Source: Flavobacterium succinicans LMG 10402
Lineage (GTDB): Bacteria; Bacteroidota; Bacteroidia; Flavobacteriales; Flavobacteriaceae
DNA: 64,000 bases
NCBI RefSeq assembly: GCF_000611675.1
Contig: NZ_JATV01000012.1
Span: 1-64,000, forward strand
Direction: 5' to 3'
Positions 53,008 to 62,025 of this stretch are shown here, piece after piece. Position numbers and translations under genes: made by a program. A model generated the notes under the pieces. It had not been told where the DNA came from, did not search any database, and saw nothing but the letters and a program-made list of their open reading frames with translations. How positions within the stretch are numbered: position 1 is the stretch's first letter; every line of letters starts with the position of its first letter.

Positions 53008-54018
53008 TTATTTCTGTTCCGCAATGGTAATTTTATTTATTTTCAGGATTCGGATGGTTTGATTAAGGTTGTCCGGTACAAATAAGCGTTGATCCAAAAG
53101 AGCACAACTAGCAATGCCTGTAAATGGATTTTGTCCCATGACGTCCATGTTGCTTAGCAATGGAGTATAGGATTGATCTAGGAAAGCCCCTTTGGGGTAC
53201 AAGCGAATATGAGTATTTCCTTTTATATTCTCGGTGGTGATGGCCCAGTCGTTGCTAAAAGCTACTGAGGTTGGATTGCAATCGGTGATGACTTTAGTGT
53301 TGGGTAAAATAGGGACCGTTAAGGAGTTGGTGCCGTTTTTTACAATATCGGTTAGGTTGTAATGTAAATAACCATTGGCGTTGCGCCCAGCTACGATCAG
53401 ATTTCCATTGGAAACATCCATCGAATAGATTTCATCGCTTCCTTTTAAGGTGTTGAGTTTAGCGATGGGTGCTAGATTCCAGTTACTAGTTTCTGTGATT
53501 TGTGCCGTTTGGAATACTTTAATGCTTGTGTTTTTTTCTTTAACAAATAAAAGGCCGTCTTTTGCTTTTAAACCGAATACGTGAACAAAAGTTTGCCACC
53601 ATTGACCGTTTCCAATCGTATTGATACCCGAAAGTGATTTTTCATCCAAAACAAAAATTCTTGAATCAATACTTCCAAGGTAGATTCTACCATTGTCTAC
53701 AGAGATGGAAGATAGTTTGGTGAACGGAATAGTAGTGGTTCCTTTGGTGTAGTTTTTTAGACTAGAAAGGTATGCTAATGTGGAGGCATCAAAAATTTCT
53801 AAAACATCACCATTGCAAACGTATAATTTGTTGTTGGCAATAGTTAGGGCTCTTGTTTCTAGTTTTCCAGTTCCACCTACAATTTGATTTGCGTTGATGG
53901 TCGCTTCGTTCGTTAAAAAATAGTGTTGATAGTTGGTCGGCTCGTATGTTTCGTCACTGTCTTTGCTACAACTGATTAGAGTAGATAGAAGTAGTATAAG
54001 GTAAAAATATTTTTTCAT
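53008..54018 (-). CDS. Lipoprotein with beta-propeller-like repeats
   Basis: 336 residues from the ATG at 54018. Lipobox STLISC near residue 17. The rest has repeated four-strand blocks with motifs such as LYVCNGDVLEIFDASTLAYL and GRIYLGSIDSRIFVLDEKSL, consistent with a six- to seven-bladed beta-propeller of the LVIVD/WD type. No enzyme motif. It lies 17 bp downstream of the zinc-protease lipoprotein gene and is likely its operon partner; both would be at the cell surface or in the periplasm. Confidence 0.65.
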   Translation of the reverse strand: MKKYFYLILLLSTLISCSKDSDETYEPTNYQHYFLTNEATINANQIVGGTGKLETRALTIANNKLYVCNGDVLEIFDASTLAYLSSLKNYTKGTTTIPFTKLSSISVDNGRIYLGSIDSRIFVLDEKSLSGINTIGNGQWWQTFVHVFGLKAKDGLLFVKEKNTSIKVFQTAQITETSNWNLAPIAKLNTLKGSDEIYSMDVSNGNLIVAGRNANGYLHYNLTDIVKNGTNSLTVPILPNTKVITDCNPTSVAFSNDWAITTENIKGNTHIRLYPKGAFLDQSYTPLLSNMDVMGQNPFTGIASCALLDQRLFVPDNLNQTIRILKINKITIAEQK

Positions 54019-54035
54019 TTTGTTAGTGTATTGTA

Positions 54036-55268
54036 TTAGTTCCATTTTCCTTCTCCTTTGTACTTTAGTAAAAAGGGATTGTTGTTGTTGATTTTAAAAA
54101 CAGGTTTGTTGTATGTTCCGTTTAAATACTTGGTTTTTGTCCACCCTTTGAGGATCTCGGGGTCAATAAAAGGCAAGTCATTTAAATAGATCAAGTATTT
54201 GTAAAAATGTGTCAGCATTTCTTGTTGGCCACCTCCTTCGCCGCTATTGGCCAAATTACTACTGTGTCCAAAACCAATATGATGAGAGTATTCATGAGAC
54301 CAAACCGACATATCGCCTAGCCAATGCCCTCTAACGTATGAGGATTCCCAATGTGAGGCCAGTGGTCCGCCTCCTAAAGCAGCAGCACCGCCCACCATGG
54401 CCATGTAAACTGTTCTTGAATCAAGATAGTTCCAGTAAATTTTTTCAATTTCTTCTTTGGTGTAATAGTCATAATTACCGTTGGTGTCATCTCCATTGCC
54501 ATGCCAGTCAATCGCACCGTTTACGGGAGTCCCTGCTAAAGTAGCTTGCTCTTGTTTGTATTTGTCATAGTTTTTAAAAGTGTCATAATAAATTGGGTGA
54601 CTTAGCGCATAGGAATAGTTGATGATCATAGTGATCGCTTCTTTGGCCAAAACAGGATTCATTGGGAGAAATTTCCCTAATTCGTTGATGTGGTACCCAT
54701 CATGAAATTGTACTAGGTGTTTGGATTTAATTTTTTGAAATTTAGCAAATAAGGGATCGGTTGATGCGGTTGTAAACGTGATTTCGTTCGATGCAAAGCC
54801 TTCTATTTTGTCAATAGTAACGGTTTTTCCATTTTCTAATAAATAATCGTTTTTGCCAACTACCAATGGTATTTGATGTACGGATCTGTGAAAAGCTGGG
54901 ATTTTGCTAAAATGAAACAACACAAATCGCTTGTCGTAGTTGGCTAGTTTGGCATAGATTTTTACGTCGGAAAGCGCTACTGGCGAGTACAATGAAATTT
55001 GTACAGAATCTTTACCTTTTTGGATTATTTGTAACGGTTCGTTGACGCGAAACCATCGGTCTTTTTTGTCATACATTCTGGCAGGATCTTCATCATCCTC
55101 AAACATTGTCATCGGTTTGTTGGCAGCGGGTAATTGGGTAGCGTCAATACTAGATAAATAATTAGGTTGGTACGTTTTGTAGTTTACGTCAGTTTCACAA
55201 CCAGCAAAAACTAAAACAGTGATCGTTAGTGCTAGGAAAATCTTTTTGTTTTTTAAAATGCGATGCAT
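54036..55268 (-). CDS. Lipoprotein with metzincin-type zinc site
   Basis: A 410-residue predicted lipoprotein, lipobox VFAGC near residue 24. An N-terminal beta domain of about 150 residues leads to a putative metalloprotease domain with HEYSHHIGFGH near residues 325-335, a full HExxHxxGxxH metzincin zinc motif. A DEDPARM acidic patch and a Gly-rich segment after the motif (GEGGGQQEMLTHF) follow. A Met-turn cannot be located with certainty. It probably cuts extracellular protein; no family name recognised. Paired with the propeller lipoprotein. Confidence 0.65.
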   Translation of the reverse strand: MHRILKNKKIFLALTITVLVFAGCETDVNYKTYQPNYLSSIDATQLPAANKPMTMFEDDEDPARMYDKKDRWFRVNEPLQIIQKGKDSVQISLYSPVALSDVKIYAKLANYDKRFVLFHFSKIPAFHRSVHQIPLVVGKNDYLLENGKTVTIDKIEGFASNEITFTTASTDPLFAKFQKIKSKHLVQFHDGYHINELGKFLPMNPVLAKEAITMIINYSYALSHPIYYDTFKNYDKYKQEQATLAGTPVNGAIDWHGNGDDTNGNYDYYTKEEIEKIYWNYLDSRTVYMAMVGGAAALGGGPLASHWESSYVRGHWLGDMSVWSHEYSHHIGFGHSSNLANSGEGGGQQEMLTHFYKYLIYLNDLPFIDPEILKGWTKTKYLNGTYNKPVFKINNNNPFLLKYKGEGKWN

Positions 55269-55421
55269 AGGTTAAGTTTATTAGGTTTAGGTGCACAAAT
55301 TTATTTTTTTATTTTGTAATCCTTTAGCGCAATATTTTTGTAATTCATAAATTTTATGCCTAGTGACTTTGATTTATATACTGTTTATTGACTGGAAATA
55401 TTTTTTTATAGGTTATTTCTT

Positions 55422-55429
55422 TATATTTG
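55422..55429 (+). promoter_or_regulatory. Possible -7 element of lipoprotein gene 1
   Basis: Exact TATATTTG, 18 bp before the ATG at 55448; no matching -33 box at usual spacing. Confidence 0.4.
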
Positions 55430-55447
55430 ATCGATTAATTGTATCAT

Positions 55448-56182
55448 ATGAAGAATGAAAATACCTTTTTGATGGTTATATGTTTGCTCCTTTTAGTGGG
55501 GTGTCAAGTAACCGAAACGATAGTGGTAAATGCCGATGGAAGTGGGCAGGCTACTTTTGAATTGCACCGAGTAGAGCAAAGTTATCAGCAGATAGCTGGT
55601 GAAGAGTATAACAAAAATGAAGTTTTTGAAGATACTACCTATGTTTTTGATGATTATATAAAAAAGTATGATGAAACTTTTTCAAAGTTAACACCTGAAG
55701 AAAAGGCCGTGTTTAATGCCTACAAAGGTGTGCAGGTGCATATCAAAAAGAATTCTTTTGAAAAAGAGTTTCGAACCACCTTTAAGCAAGATTTTCTTCA
55801 TCCTTCCAAAATTGCAGATTTGTATAAGACGCAGGAATATGTGAGTGACATTGTTCATAATTATGCTTTGAGTGCTGAGGAGCATTATTATAAGGTTTCT
55901 TTTGAGTATTCAGGAAACCAATTTAAAAGGGTGGTAACAATTATTAGTGAGAAGTTTTTAAAGAAAGAACAAGAGAATTTAGTACAATATAAGTCTAAAT
56001 TGTCTCCTATGAAGTTGCATCAAAAAATAACATTCAACTATCATTTTCCTAAAAAGATACAGTCGGTATCCGTGGCAAATGCCAAAATAAGTCCGGACAA
56101 AAAATCGGCAGCAATCACTTTTGATCTGCTTGAAAGTTTGATAAACCCCGAAAGTACTGCGGTGACTATTGTATTTGAATAA
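55448..56182 (+). CDS. Lipoprotein, paralogue 1
   Basis: 244 residues from the ATG at 55448. Lipobox LLLVGC near residue 19, then QVTETIVVNADGSGQATFEL. The following region is mainly helical then beta. It shares the opening pattern V-T-E-x-I-x-V-N-x-D-G-S-G, overall length and a C-terminal KKxxSVxxAK pattern with the next gene, so the two arose by duplication. The family is not recognised. Each copy has its own promoter-like element. Confidence 0.7.
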   Translation: MKNENTFLMVICLLLLVGCQVTETIVVNADGSGQATFELHRVEQSYQQIAGEEYNKNEVFEDTTYVFDDYIKKYDETFSKLTPEEKAVFNAYKGVQVHIKKNSFEKEFRTTFKQDFLHPSKIADLYKTQEYVSDIVHNYALSAEEHYYKVSFEYSGNQFKRVVTIISEKFLKKEQENLVQYKSKLSPMKLHQKITFNYHFPKKIQSVSVANAKISPDKKSAAITFDLLESLINPESTAVTIVFE

Positions 56183-56212
56183 TACTAAAAATAGGTAAAG
56201 AGCTTGACTATT

Positions 56213-56244
56213 TTGAGTTTGAACAAGTGTTTTTAGTATCTTTG
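56213..56244 (+). promoter_or_regulatory. Promoter of lipoprotein gene 2
   Basis: TTG at 56213-56215, 21-bp spacer, exact TATCTTTG at 56237-56244; 88 bp before the ATG. Confidence 0.6.
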
Positions 56245-56332
56245 GCTCAAATTAAATGTGTGCTACATTCTTTCTTTAAAAGTGTAGTGATTTTTTCAAA
56301 TGCCTCATTTTAGAGGTTAATACTATTGGAAT

Positions 56333-57079
56333 ATGAAAGCCAAATTAATGCTTCTTGTTTTTTTGATCACTAGTTTAGTGACGAGTTGTACAGTGACCGA
56401 AAATATTTATGTAAATACGGATGGTTCAGGAAAATTTAGTGTAGATCTTGATGGTTCAGGATTAATGACCATGATGCCCAAGGATTCACTCATGGGGCAA
56501 AAAAATCTGGATTCTACTTTTACTTTTAAACAGATCATTGCTGAAAATAAAGATAGTATCGCTAAATTACCTATAGATGAGCAACAATTGTTGAAGAAAT
56601 TAGAAAATTTCAACGTGCGAATGCAAATGAATCAAGAACAAAAGCAATTTTTATTCACTTTATCTACTGATTTTAAACAGGTGTCAGACTTGCAGGATGC
56701 TATGGTCGCAGTAAATGCTATGAGTGCTTTGCAAAATAAAGGATTCAAATCGGCTGAGTTTGGTTCAGGATTGCTTCAGGAAGGAATTGCTAATAATAAT
56801 TCGACTTTGGTATATACTCTTAAAGGAAACACCTTTTCAAGAATGGCGACTTCTAATAAAAATGAGAGTAAGGATGAAAATAATGAAGCAACGGAAATGA
56901 ATAAAATGATTTTTGCTTCTTCAAATTATATTTTGAAATATCATTTTGCCAAGCCCGTTAAAAAAGTTTCCAATGCATCGGCCTTATTTAGCGAGGATAG
57001 AAAAACGATTACCCTTCAATATCCTTTTTCGGACTATATGGATCATCCTGAAAAAATGAATATAGAGGTTGAGTTTTAG
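56333..57079 (+). CDS. Lipoprotein, paralogue 2
   Basis: 248 residues. Lipobox SLVTSC near residue 19, then TVTENIYVNTDGSGKFSVDL, matching paralogue 1. Later parts are more divergent: a Met-rich helical segment (GSGLMTMMPKDSLMG), a predicted helical middle, and a beta C-terminus with YPFSDYMDHPEKMNIEVEF. It lies 150 bp after paralogue 1 with its own promoter, so it may be separately regulated. Function unknown. Confidence 0.7.
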   Translation: MKAKLMLLVFLITSLVTSCTVTENIYVNTDGSGKFSVDLDGSGLMTMMPKDSLMGQKNLDSTFTFKQIIAENKDSIAKLPIDEQQLLKKLENFNVRMQMNQEQKQFLFTLSTDFKQVSDLQDAMVAVNAMSALQNKGFKSAEFGSGLLQEGIANNNSTLVYTLKGNTFSRMATSNKNESKDENNEATEMNKMIFASSNYILKYHFAKPVKKVSNASALFSEDRKTITLQYPFSDYMDHPEKMNIEVEF

Positions 57080-57162
57080 GGATTCCTTTTTTTTGTACTG
57101 CTTTTTGCGTTAGGGATTCCTTCACTTATATTATTTTCATAGGTGTTCAAAGAACTTCGTTT

Positions 57163-57240
57163 GCATTGAAAATCCTTTTTGAGGCTTTTTCTGCCTCAAA
57201 AAGATTGTAACGTGAGTCCGACCCTTGTGGTAACGCCCAA
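57163..57240 (+). ncRNA. Structured intergenic element, copy D (partial)
   Basis: Core only: CATTGAAAATCC, then CTTTTTGAGGC and its perfect complement GCCTCAAAAAG, then ATTGTAACG. The outer TAGCCCC and GCGGGA blocks are missing or degraded, so this is a partial copy. Confidence 0.5.
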
Positions 57241-57298
57241 ATATTGAGATTAAAAACTGCTGTTCTTTATGGAATTAAGCGAATTTTAGATACGTAAA

Positions 57299-58006
57299 AT
57301 GAATAAAAATATCCAACTTCTAGATTTAGGCAGTAAAGATTATAAAGCAACTTGGGAATATCAAGAGGCCTTGTTCAAAGAAATTGTCGATTTAAAAGTC
57401 CGAAATCGTAGAGAGGAAACCCATCTTCCTACGCCAAATTATTTGCTCTTTGTGGAGCATCCACATGTGTATACTTTAGGGAAAAGTGGTGATTTGAGCA
57501 ATTTGCTTTTAAACGAAACCCAATTGTCAGCAAAAGGTGCTACGTTTTACAAAATTAATCGCGGGGGCGATATTACGTATCACGGCCCAGGGCAAATTGT
57601 GGGTTATCCTATTTTGGATTTGGAGAATTTTTTCTCGGACATTCATAAATACTTGCGTTTTTTGGAGGAAGCCATCATTTTGACCTTGCAAGAGTACGGA
57701 TTAGAATGCGGAAGGAGTGAGGGTGAAACGGGTGTTTGGTTGGGAGTAGGTACTCCGTTTGCTAGAAAAATTTGTGCCATGGGCGTGCGTGCTTCACGCT
57801 GGGTGACTATGCATGGATTTGCTTTAAATGTGAATGTTGATTTGGGTTATTTTGATAATATTATTCCGTGTGGCATTCGTGGCAAAGCGGTTACATCGCT
57901 CAATGTAGAGCTTGGTGTGGCAGTGGTAGATGAAGAAGATGTGAAGCAAAAAATTAAAAAACATTTTGCATCACTGTTCGAAGCTACTTTTGTTAGTGTG
58001 ATTTAA
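57299..58006 (+). CDS. lipB: Octanoyltransferase
   Basis: A 235-residue cytoplasmic enzyme that moves octanoyl from acyl carrier protein to lipoyl domains. It keeps RGGDITYHGPGQIVGYPI, the ARKICAMGVRASRWVTMHG segment and IIPCGIRGKAVTSL, with the catalytic Cys and Lys in that last motif. The N-terminus TWEYQEALF agrees with the family. Monocistronic; the converging rnhB gene ends 11 bp away. No lipA in the window. Confidence 0.95.
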   Translation: MNKNIQLLDLGSKDYKATWEYQEALFKEIVDLKVRNRREETHLPTPNYLLFVEHPHVYTLGKSGDLSNLLLNETQLSAKGATFYKINRGGDITYHGPGQIVGYPILDLENFFSDIHKYLRFLEEAIILTLQEYGLECGRSEGETGVWLGVGTPFARKICAMGVRASRWVTMHGFALNVNVDLGYFDNIIPCGIRGKAVTSLNVELGVAVVDEEDVKQKIKKHFASLFEATFVSVI

Positions 58007-58017
58007 AGTTTTGTTTT

Positions 58018-58677
58018 TTACAAATCGAGTTTGAGTTGTTCGGGTAATAGTCGAAAGCTCATGCGATGGTATTTTGTAACTCCATATTTTTGAATGGCTG
58101 CTCGATGCTCTTGCGTTGGGTAGCCTTTGTTTTTTTTCCAATTGTACATGGGGAATTCTTCATGAATACGATCCATGTATTCGTCCCTGTAGGTTTTGGC
58201 CAAAATTGATGCTGCAGCTATATTCATATATTTGGCATCCCCTTTTACAATGCTGGCGTTTTGTAATCCAGTTAAAAATTCGATTTCTTCTTTTGAAAAT
58301 ATTTTAACACCTTTCGTGATAATTCCTTTTTTTGGAATAAATGGGGCATTCCCATCAATGATGACAGCATTCGGTTTTGGATCCAATTTTACAACACATT
58401 CTTGCATGGCTTTTATCGATGCGTTCAGAATATTGATGTCATCAATTTCTTGTGGTTCGATATGGGTAATTGCGTAGGATATCGCTTCATTTTCAATAAC
58501 GAATTTAAGACTTTTTCGAATCTTTTCTGTTAACTTTTTGCTATCATTAAGTAAATTGTTTTTAAAATGTAATGGAAGGATTACGGATGCGGCAGTTACA
58601 GGGCCTGCTAGACAGCCTCTTCCGGCTTCATCGCAACCGCTTTCGTAGAATTTTATGAAAAAATTAGGACTTAGCAT
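58018..58677 (-). CDS. rnhB: Ribonuclease HII
   Basis: 219 residues. It cleaves RNA in RNA-DNA hybrids, including single ribonucleotides. The catalytic [14 protein letters not shown] segment gives Asp16 and Glu17; the third Asp is in [10 protein letters not shown] and the fourth in [19 protein letters not shown]. The C-terminus ends [12 protein letters not shown]. Normal length. Monocistronic, convergent with lipB. Confidence 0.96.
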   Translation of the reverse strand: MLSPNFFIKFYESGCDEAGRGCLAGPVTAASVILPLHFKNNLLNDSKKLTEKIRKSLKFVIENEAISYAITHIEPQEIDDINILNASIKAMQECVVKLDPKPNAVIIDGNAPFIPKKGIITKGVKIFSKEEIEFLTGLQNASIVKGDAKYMNIAAASILAKTYRDEYMDRIHEEFPMYNWKKNKGYPTQEHRAAIQKYGVTKYHRMSFRLLPEQLKLDL

Positions 58678-58816
58678 ATCGTATGGTTTTTAACATTACT
58701 ATTTTAAATTATTCTCGTTTTTTTGGATTATAAATACAATATCAAAAAAATGCAGAAATATAGAACAAGATGTGTTTTTTTAAAATTCTCAGTGTTTGCA
58801 AGGCCTCGGAGATTCC

Positions 58817-58847
58817 TTGTGGTTTTAGTAATAATTTATAATTTTTG
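58817..58847 (+). promoter_or_regulatory. Possible promoter of the susC-like gene
   Basis: TTG at 58817-58819, 19-bp spacer and TAATTTTTG (58839-58847), one base longer than TAnnTTTG; 28 bp before the start codon. Confidence 0.45.
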
Positions 58848-58874
58848 CAACATTACTAATAAAAATAAAATATC

Positions 58875-61800
58875 ATGAGATTGAAATCTAAATGGATCTT
58901 TTCTCTTCTAGTGGTTTTGTCTATGCAATTTGCTTTTGCACAAGAGAAAACGATCACAGGAAAAGTTACGGATAACACGGGGCCGATACCAGGCGCAAAT
59001 GTACTTATTAAAGGAACTACTTTTGGTGTTCAAACTGATTTTGATGGTGCTTTTTCAATTAAAGCAAAGACTGGAGATGTTTTGGTGTTTTCTTACATGG
59101 GAATGAAAGACAAAGAGGTTGCTGTTGGGGAAAAAACCAATCTAAAAATCAATTTAGATTCTAGTGCCAAAGAACTTGAAGAAGTAGTCATTGTTGCTTA
59201 TGGTAAACAAAAATCAAAAGAAATTGTTGGTTCTGTTACTACTGTAGGGAAGGATGTGCTAGAAAAGCAACAAGCAACTAGTGTTTTATCGGCAATTCAA
59301 GGTAGTGTTGCTGGGGTTAACGTTGTTACTTCTGGTGGGCAACCAGGTGAGAATCCTGCGATTAGAATTCGTGGTATTGGTTCAATTAGTTCTTCTTCTG
59401 AGCCATTAATTATTTTGGATGGTGCGCCATATAATGGAAATATCAACTCTATTAGCTCGGATCAAATCGAATCTATGAACGTATTGAAAGATGCTTCGTC
59501 TACTGCATTATATGGTTCTAGAGGTGCTAATGGTGTAATTATTATTACAACCAAAAAAGGTAAATTCAATGCGCCAACAAGTGTTTCTGTGAATTCTGTT
59601 ATTGGTGTTGGAGGAAATGCTGTGAAAATGCATGAATTGGTATCAACTGATCGATTGATGGAGATGACATGGGAAGCTCGAAAAAATGTTAATCTTGCTA
59701 ATGGACAAAGTCCAACATTGGCTGCGACTAATGCTTCAAATGGATTGGTTTCTGTTTTAGGATATAACCCATATAAAGCTGCTGTTCCTGTAGGGGTTGA
59801 TGGTAAATTAGTGACTACTGACAAGTATTGGTCTACGGATTGGGAGAATACTTTAATTAATAATTCTGCTATCAGAAGAGAAAATTCTATCGCAGTAAAT
59901 GGTGGTGGAGAAAGTACAACTTATGCTTTTTCTGCAAATAACTTGAGTCAAGAAGGAGCTTTGAGAGGTTCTGATTTTGATAGAACGGCAGTGCGTTTAA
60001 ATATTGCTACAAGAGTAAACAAAACGATTAGTGCAGGATTGAATATGGGGTATACAGCCTCTTCTCAAAACTACCCAACTCAAAGTGGTAATAGTTATAA
60101 TAGTCCAATTCAATGGATTTATAGCGTGTCATCTATCTATCCTGTGTATCGTCATGATCCGAATGGTAGCTTGATTTTAGATTCTTTAGGGAATAAAATT
60201 TACGATTATGGTGCAAATCAAGGATCATTGAATGCGGCTCGTCCTTCTTTTCAAAATGAAAATGCTGCAGGAGCAATTTCAAATTATATTGTTAGAAATA
60301 ATAGAGATGATATTACTTTAAATGGGTATGTAAACCTTGATATCATGGAAGGTTTAACTTTTAAATCAACTCTTGCGTATCAAAAATATTTGTACGACAA
60401 TTATAACTATAGTTCTCCACTTTATGGTAATGCACAAAACGTTAATGGTAGAATTTCTCAAAACAGAGATATTTCAACCTCTATTAACTTTACTAATATG
60501 GTGAACTACAAAAAAGAAATTGGGAATCATACGTTCTCTATAGATGCTATTCAAGAGGCTTATCAGTTTAAAGTAGACGCTATGTATTCTAGCGGTGAAG
60601 GATTTTTGCCAGGAGTAGGTGTGAATAATGGGGCTACTAATCCAGTTGGGGTAGGTGGAAGTATCAATGAAGAAAGATTAGCTTCATATTTGGGAAGGGT
60701 TTCTTATAACTATGCTGGTAAATATTTTATTGAAGGTTCTTATAGATCGGATGGATCGTCTCGTTTTGCTCAAGAGGTGCGTTGGGGTAATTTCTATTCT
60801 ATCGGAGGTGCTTGGAGTATTAAAGATGAGAGTTTCTTAGCAGATAACGAGACTATTAGTGCTTTGCGTTTAAAGGGATCGTATGGTGAATTAGGAAACA
60901 ACAAGACTTCATCTTATTTTCCTTATGAGCAATTGTACAACTTAGGAACTTCAGAATTGACTAATGCAGGTATTACGCTTGGTAATCCTGTAAATAGAAA
61001 CTTAACTTGGGAAAAAACAGCTTCAGCTAACATCGGAATTGAAGTGGGATTATGGAATAATCGTGTTCGATTTGGTGCAGATTATTACAACAAAGAATCT
61101 ATTGATTTGATTTATGCAATTCCGCTTGCAGGTTCTACAGGAAGTACTACTTATTTAACTAATGCGGGTTCATTGAGAAACTATGGTTTAGAGGTGTATT
61201 TCAATACAACCAATATTCAAAATAGTGATTTCAGATGGACTACTGATTTGAATTTCTCTTTTGACAGAAATGAAGTGACTGCTTTAACGCAAGCGTCTGT
61301 AATTACAGGAACTAAAAGATGGGAAGAGGGAAGGTCTATTTATGATTTCTGGATGCAAGAATGGGCTGGGGTAGATCCAACCGACGGACGTGGAATGTGG
61401 TATGCAGATGGAGTAGATGCAGATGGAAATCGTAATACAACGAAAACCTATTCAAAAGCAGCTAGAAACTATACAGGAAAATCTTCTTTACCAGATGTAG
61501 TAGGTGGTTTAACCAATTATTTCAGATACAAAAATTTTGATATGAATGTATTGTTTAATTTTAGTTTTGGAGCTTATGTTTATGATAGTTCTTATGCATC
61601 ATTAATGACAGGATTAAAAGATCCAGGACGTCCAGGTCACGTTGATTTAGAAGATCGTTGGCAAAATCCTGGGGATATTACTGATGTTCCTAAATTATAC
61701 CAAGGTAATAATGATTTTGGTTCTCAATCCACCAGATTTTTGTTCAAAAACAACTATATCCGTTTGAAAGCTTTAAATGTTGGATATAATATGAACAAAG

Positions 61801-61973
61801 AATTAGTGAATAGATTAGGAATGAACAATGTTCGTGTATATGTTCAAGGTGATAATTTGTTTACCATTCAATCACACAAAGGAATTGATCCAGAGCAAAG
61901 TTTTGATGGAGTTACAGATAGTAGATCATACAATCAACGTGTGGCTTCTTTAGGGTTAAAACTTGATTTTTAA
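58875..61973 (+). CDS. SusC/RagA family TonB-linked outer-membrane transporter
   Basis: 1032 residues. Signal peptide (SMQFAFAQ), carboxypeptidase-regulatory-like domain (about 25-102; ITGKVTDNTGPIPGANVLIK), plug domain with EPLIILDGAPY, IESMNVLKDASSTALYGSRG and GVIIITTKKGK, and a long beta barrel ending in LGLKLDF. It works with the SusD-like lipoprotein downstream to import a large substrate, commonly a glycan or peptide. No glycosidase, transcription factor or other substrate hint is seen in the 2 kb downstream or in the genes upstream, so the substrate is open. Confidence 0.95.
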   Translation: MRLKSKWIFSLLVVLSMQFAFAQEKTITGKVTDNTGPIPGANVLIKGTTFGVQTDFDGAFSIKAKTGDVLVFSYMGMKDKEVAVGEKTNLKINLDSSAKELEEVVIVAYGKQKSKEIVGSVTTVGKDVLEKQQATSVLSAIQGSVAGVNVVTSGGQPGENPAIRIRGIGSISSSSEPLIILDGAPYNGNINSISSDQIESMNVLKDASSTALYGSRGANGVIIITTKKGKFNAPTSVSVNSVIGVGGNAVKMHELVSTDRLMEMTWEARKNVNLANGQSPTLAATNASNGLVSVLGYNPYKAAVPVGVDGKLVTTDKYWSTDWENTLINNSAIRRENSIAVNGGGESTTYAFSANNLSQEGALRGSDFDRTAVRLNIATRVNKTISAGLNMGYTASSQNYPTQSGNSYNSPIQWIYSVSSIYPVYRHDPNGSLILDSLGNKIYDYGANQGSLNAARPSFQNENAAGAISNYIVRNNRDDITLNGYVNLDIMEGLTFKSTLAYQKYLYDNYNYSSPLYGNAQNVNGRISQNRDISTSINFTNMVNYKKEIGNHTFSIDAIQEAYQFKVDAMYSSGEGFLPGVGVNNGATNPVGVGGSINEERLASYLGRVSYNYAGKYFIEGSYRSDGSSRFAQEVRWGNFYSIGGAWSIKDESFLADNETISALRLKGSYGELGNNKTSSYFPYEQLYNLGTSELTNAGITLGNPVNRNLTWEKTASANIGIEVGLWNNRVRFGADYYNKESIDLIYAIPLAGSTGSTTYLTNAGSLRNYGLEVYFNTTNIQNSDFRWTTDLNFSFDRNEVTALTQASVITGTKRWEEGRSIYDFWMQEWAGVDPTDGRGMWYADGVDADGNRNTTKTYSKAARNYTGKSSLPDVVGGLTNYFRYKNFDMNVLFNFSFGAYVYDSSYASLMTGLKDPGRPGHVDLEDRWQNPGDITDVPKLYQGNNDFGSQSTRFLFKNNYIRLKALNVGYNMNKELVNRLGMNNVRVYVQGDNLFTIQSHKGIDPEQSFDGVTDSRSYNQRVASLGLKLDF

Positions 61974-62025
61974 TTAAATGCTTATTAGTAACTGTTTGAC
62001 AGTTGCAAATTAAAATGTAAATACT

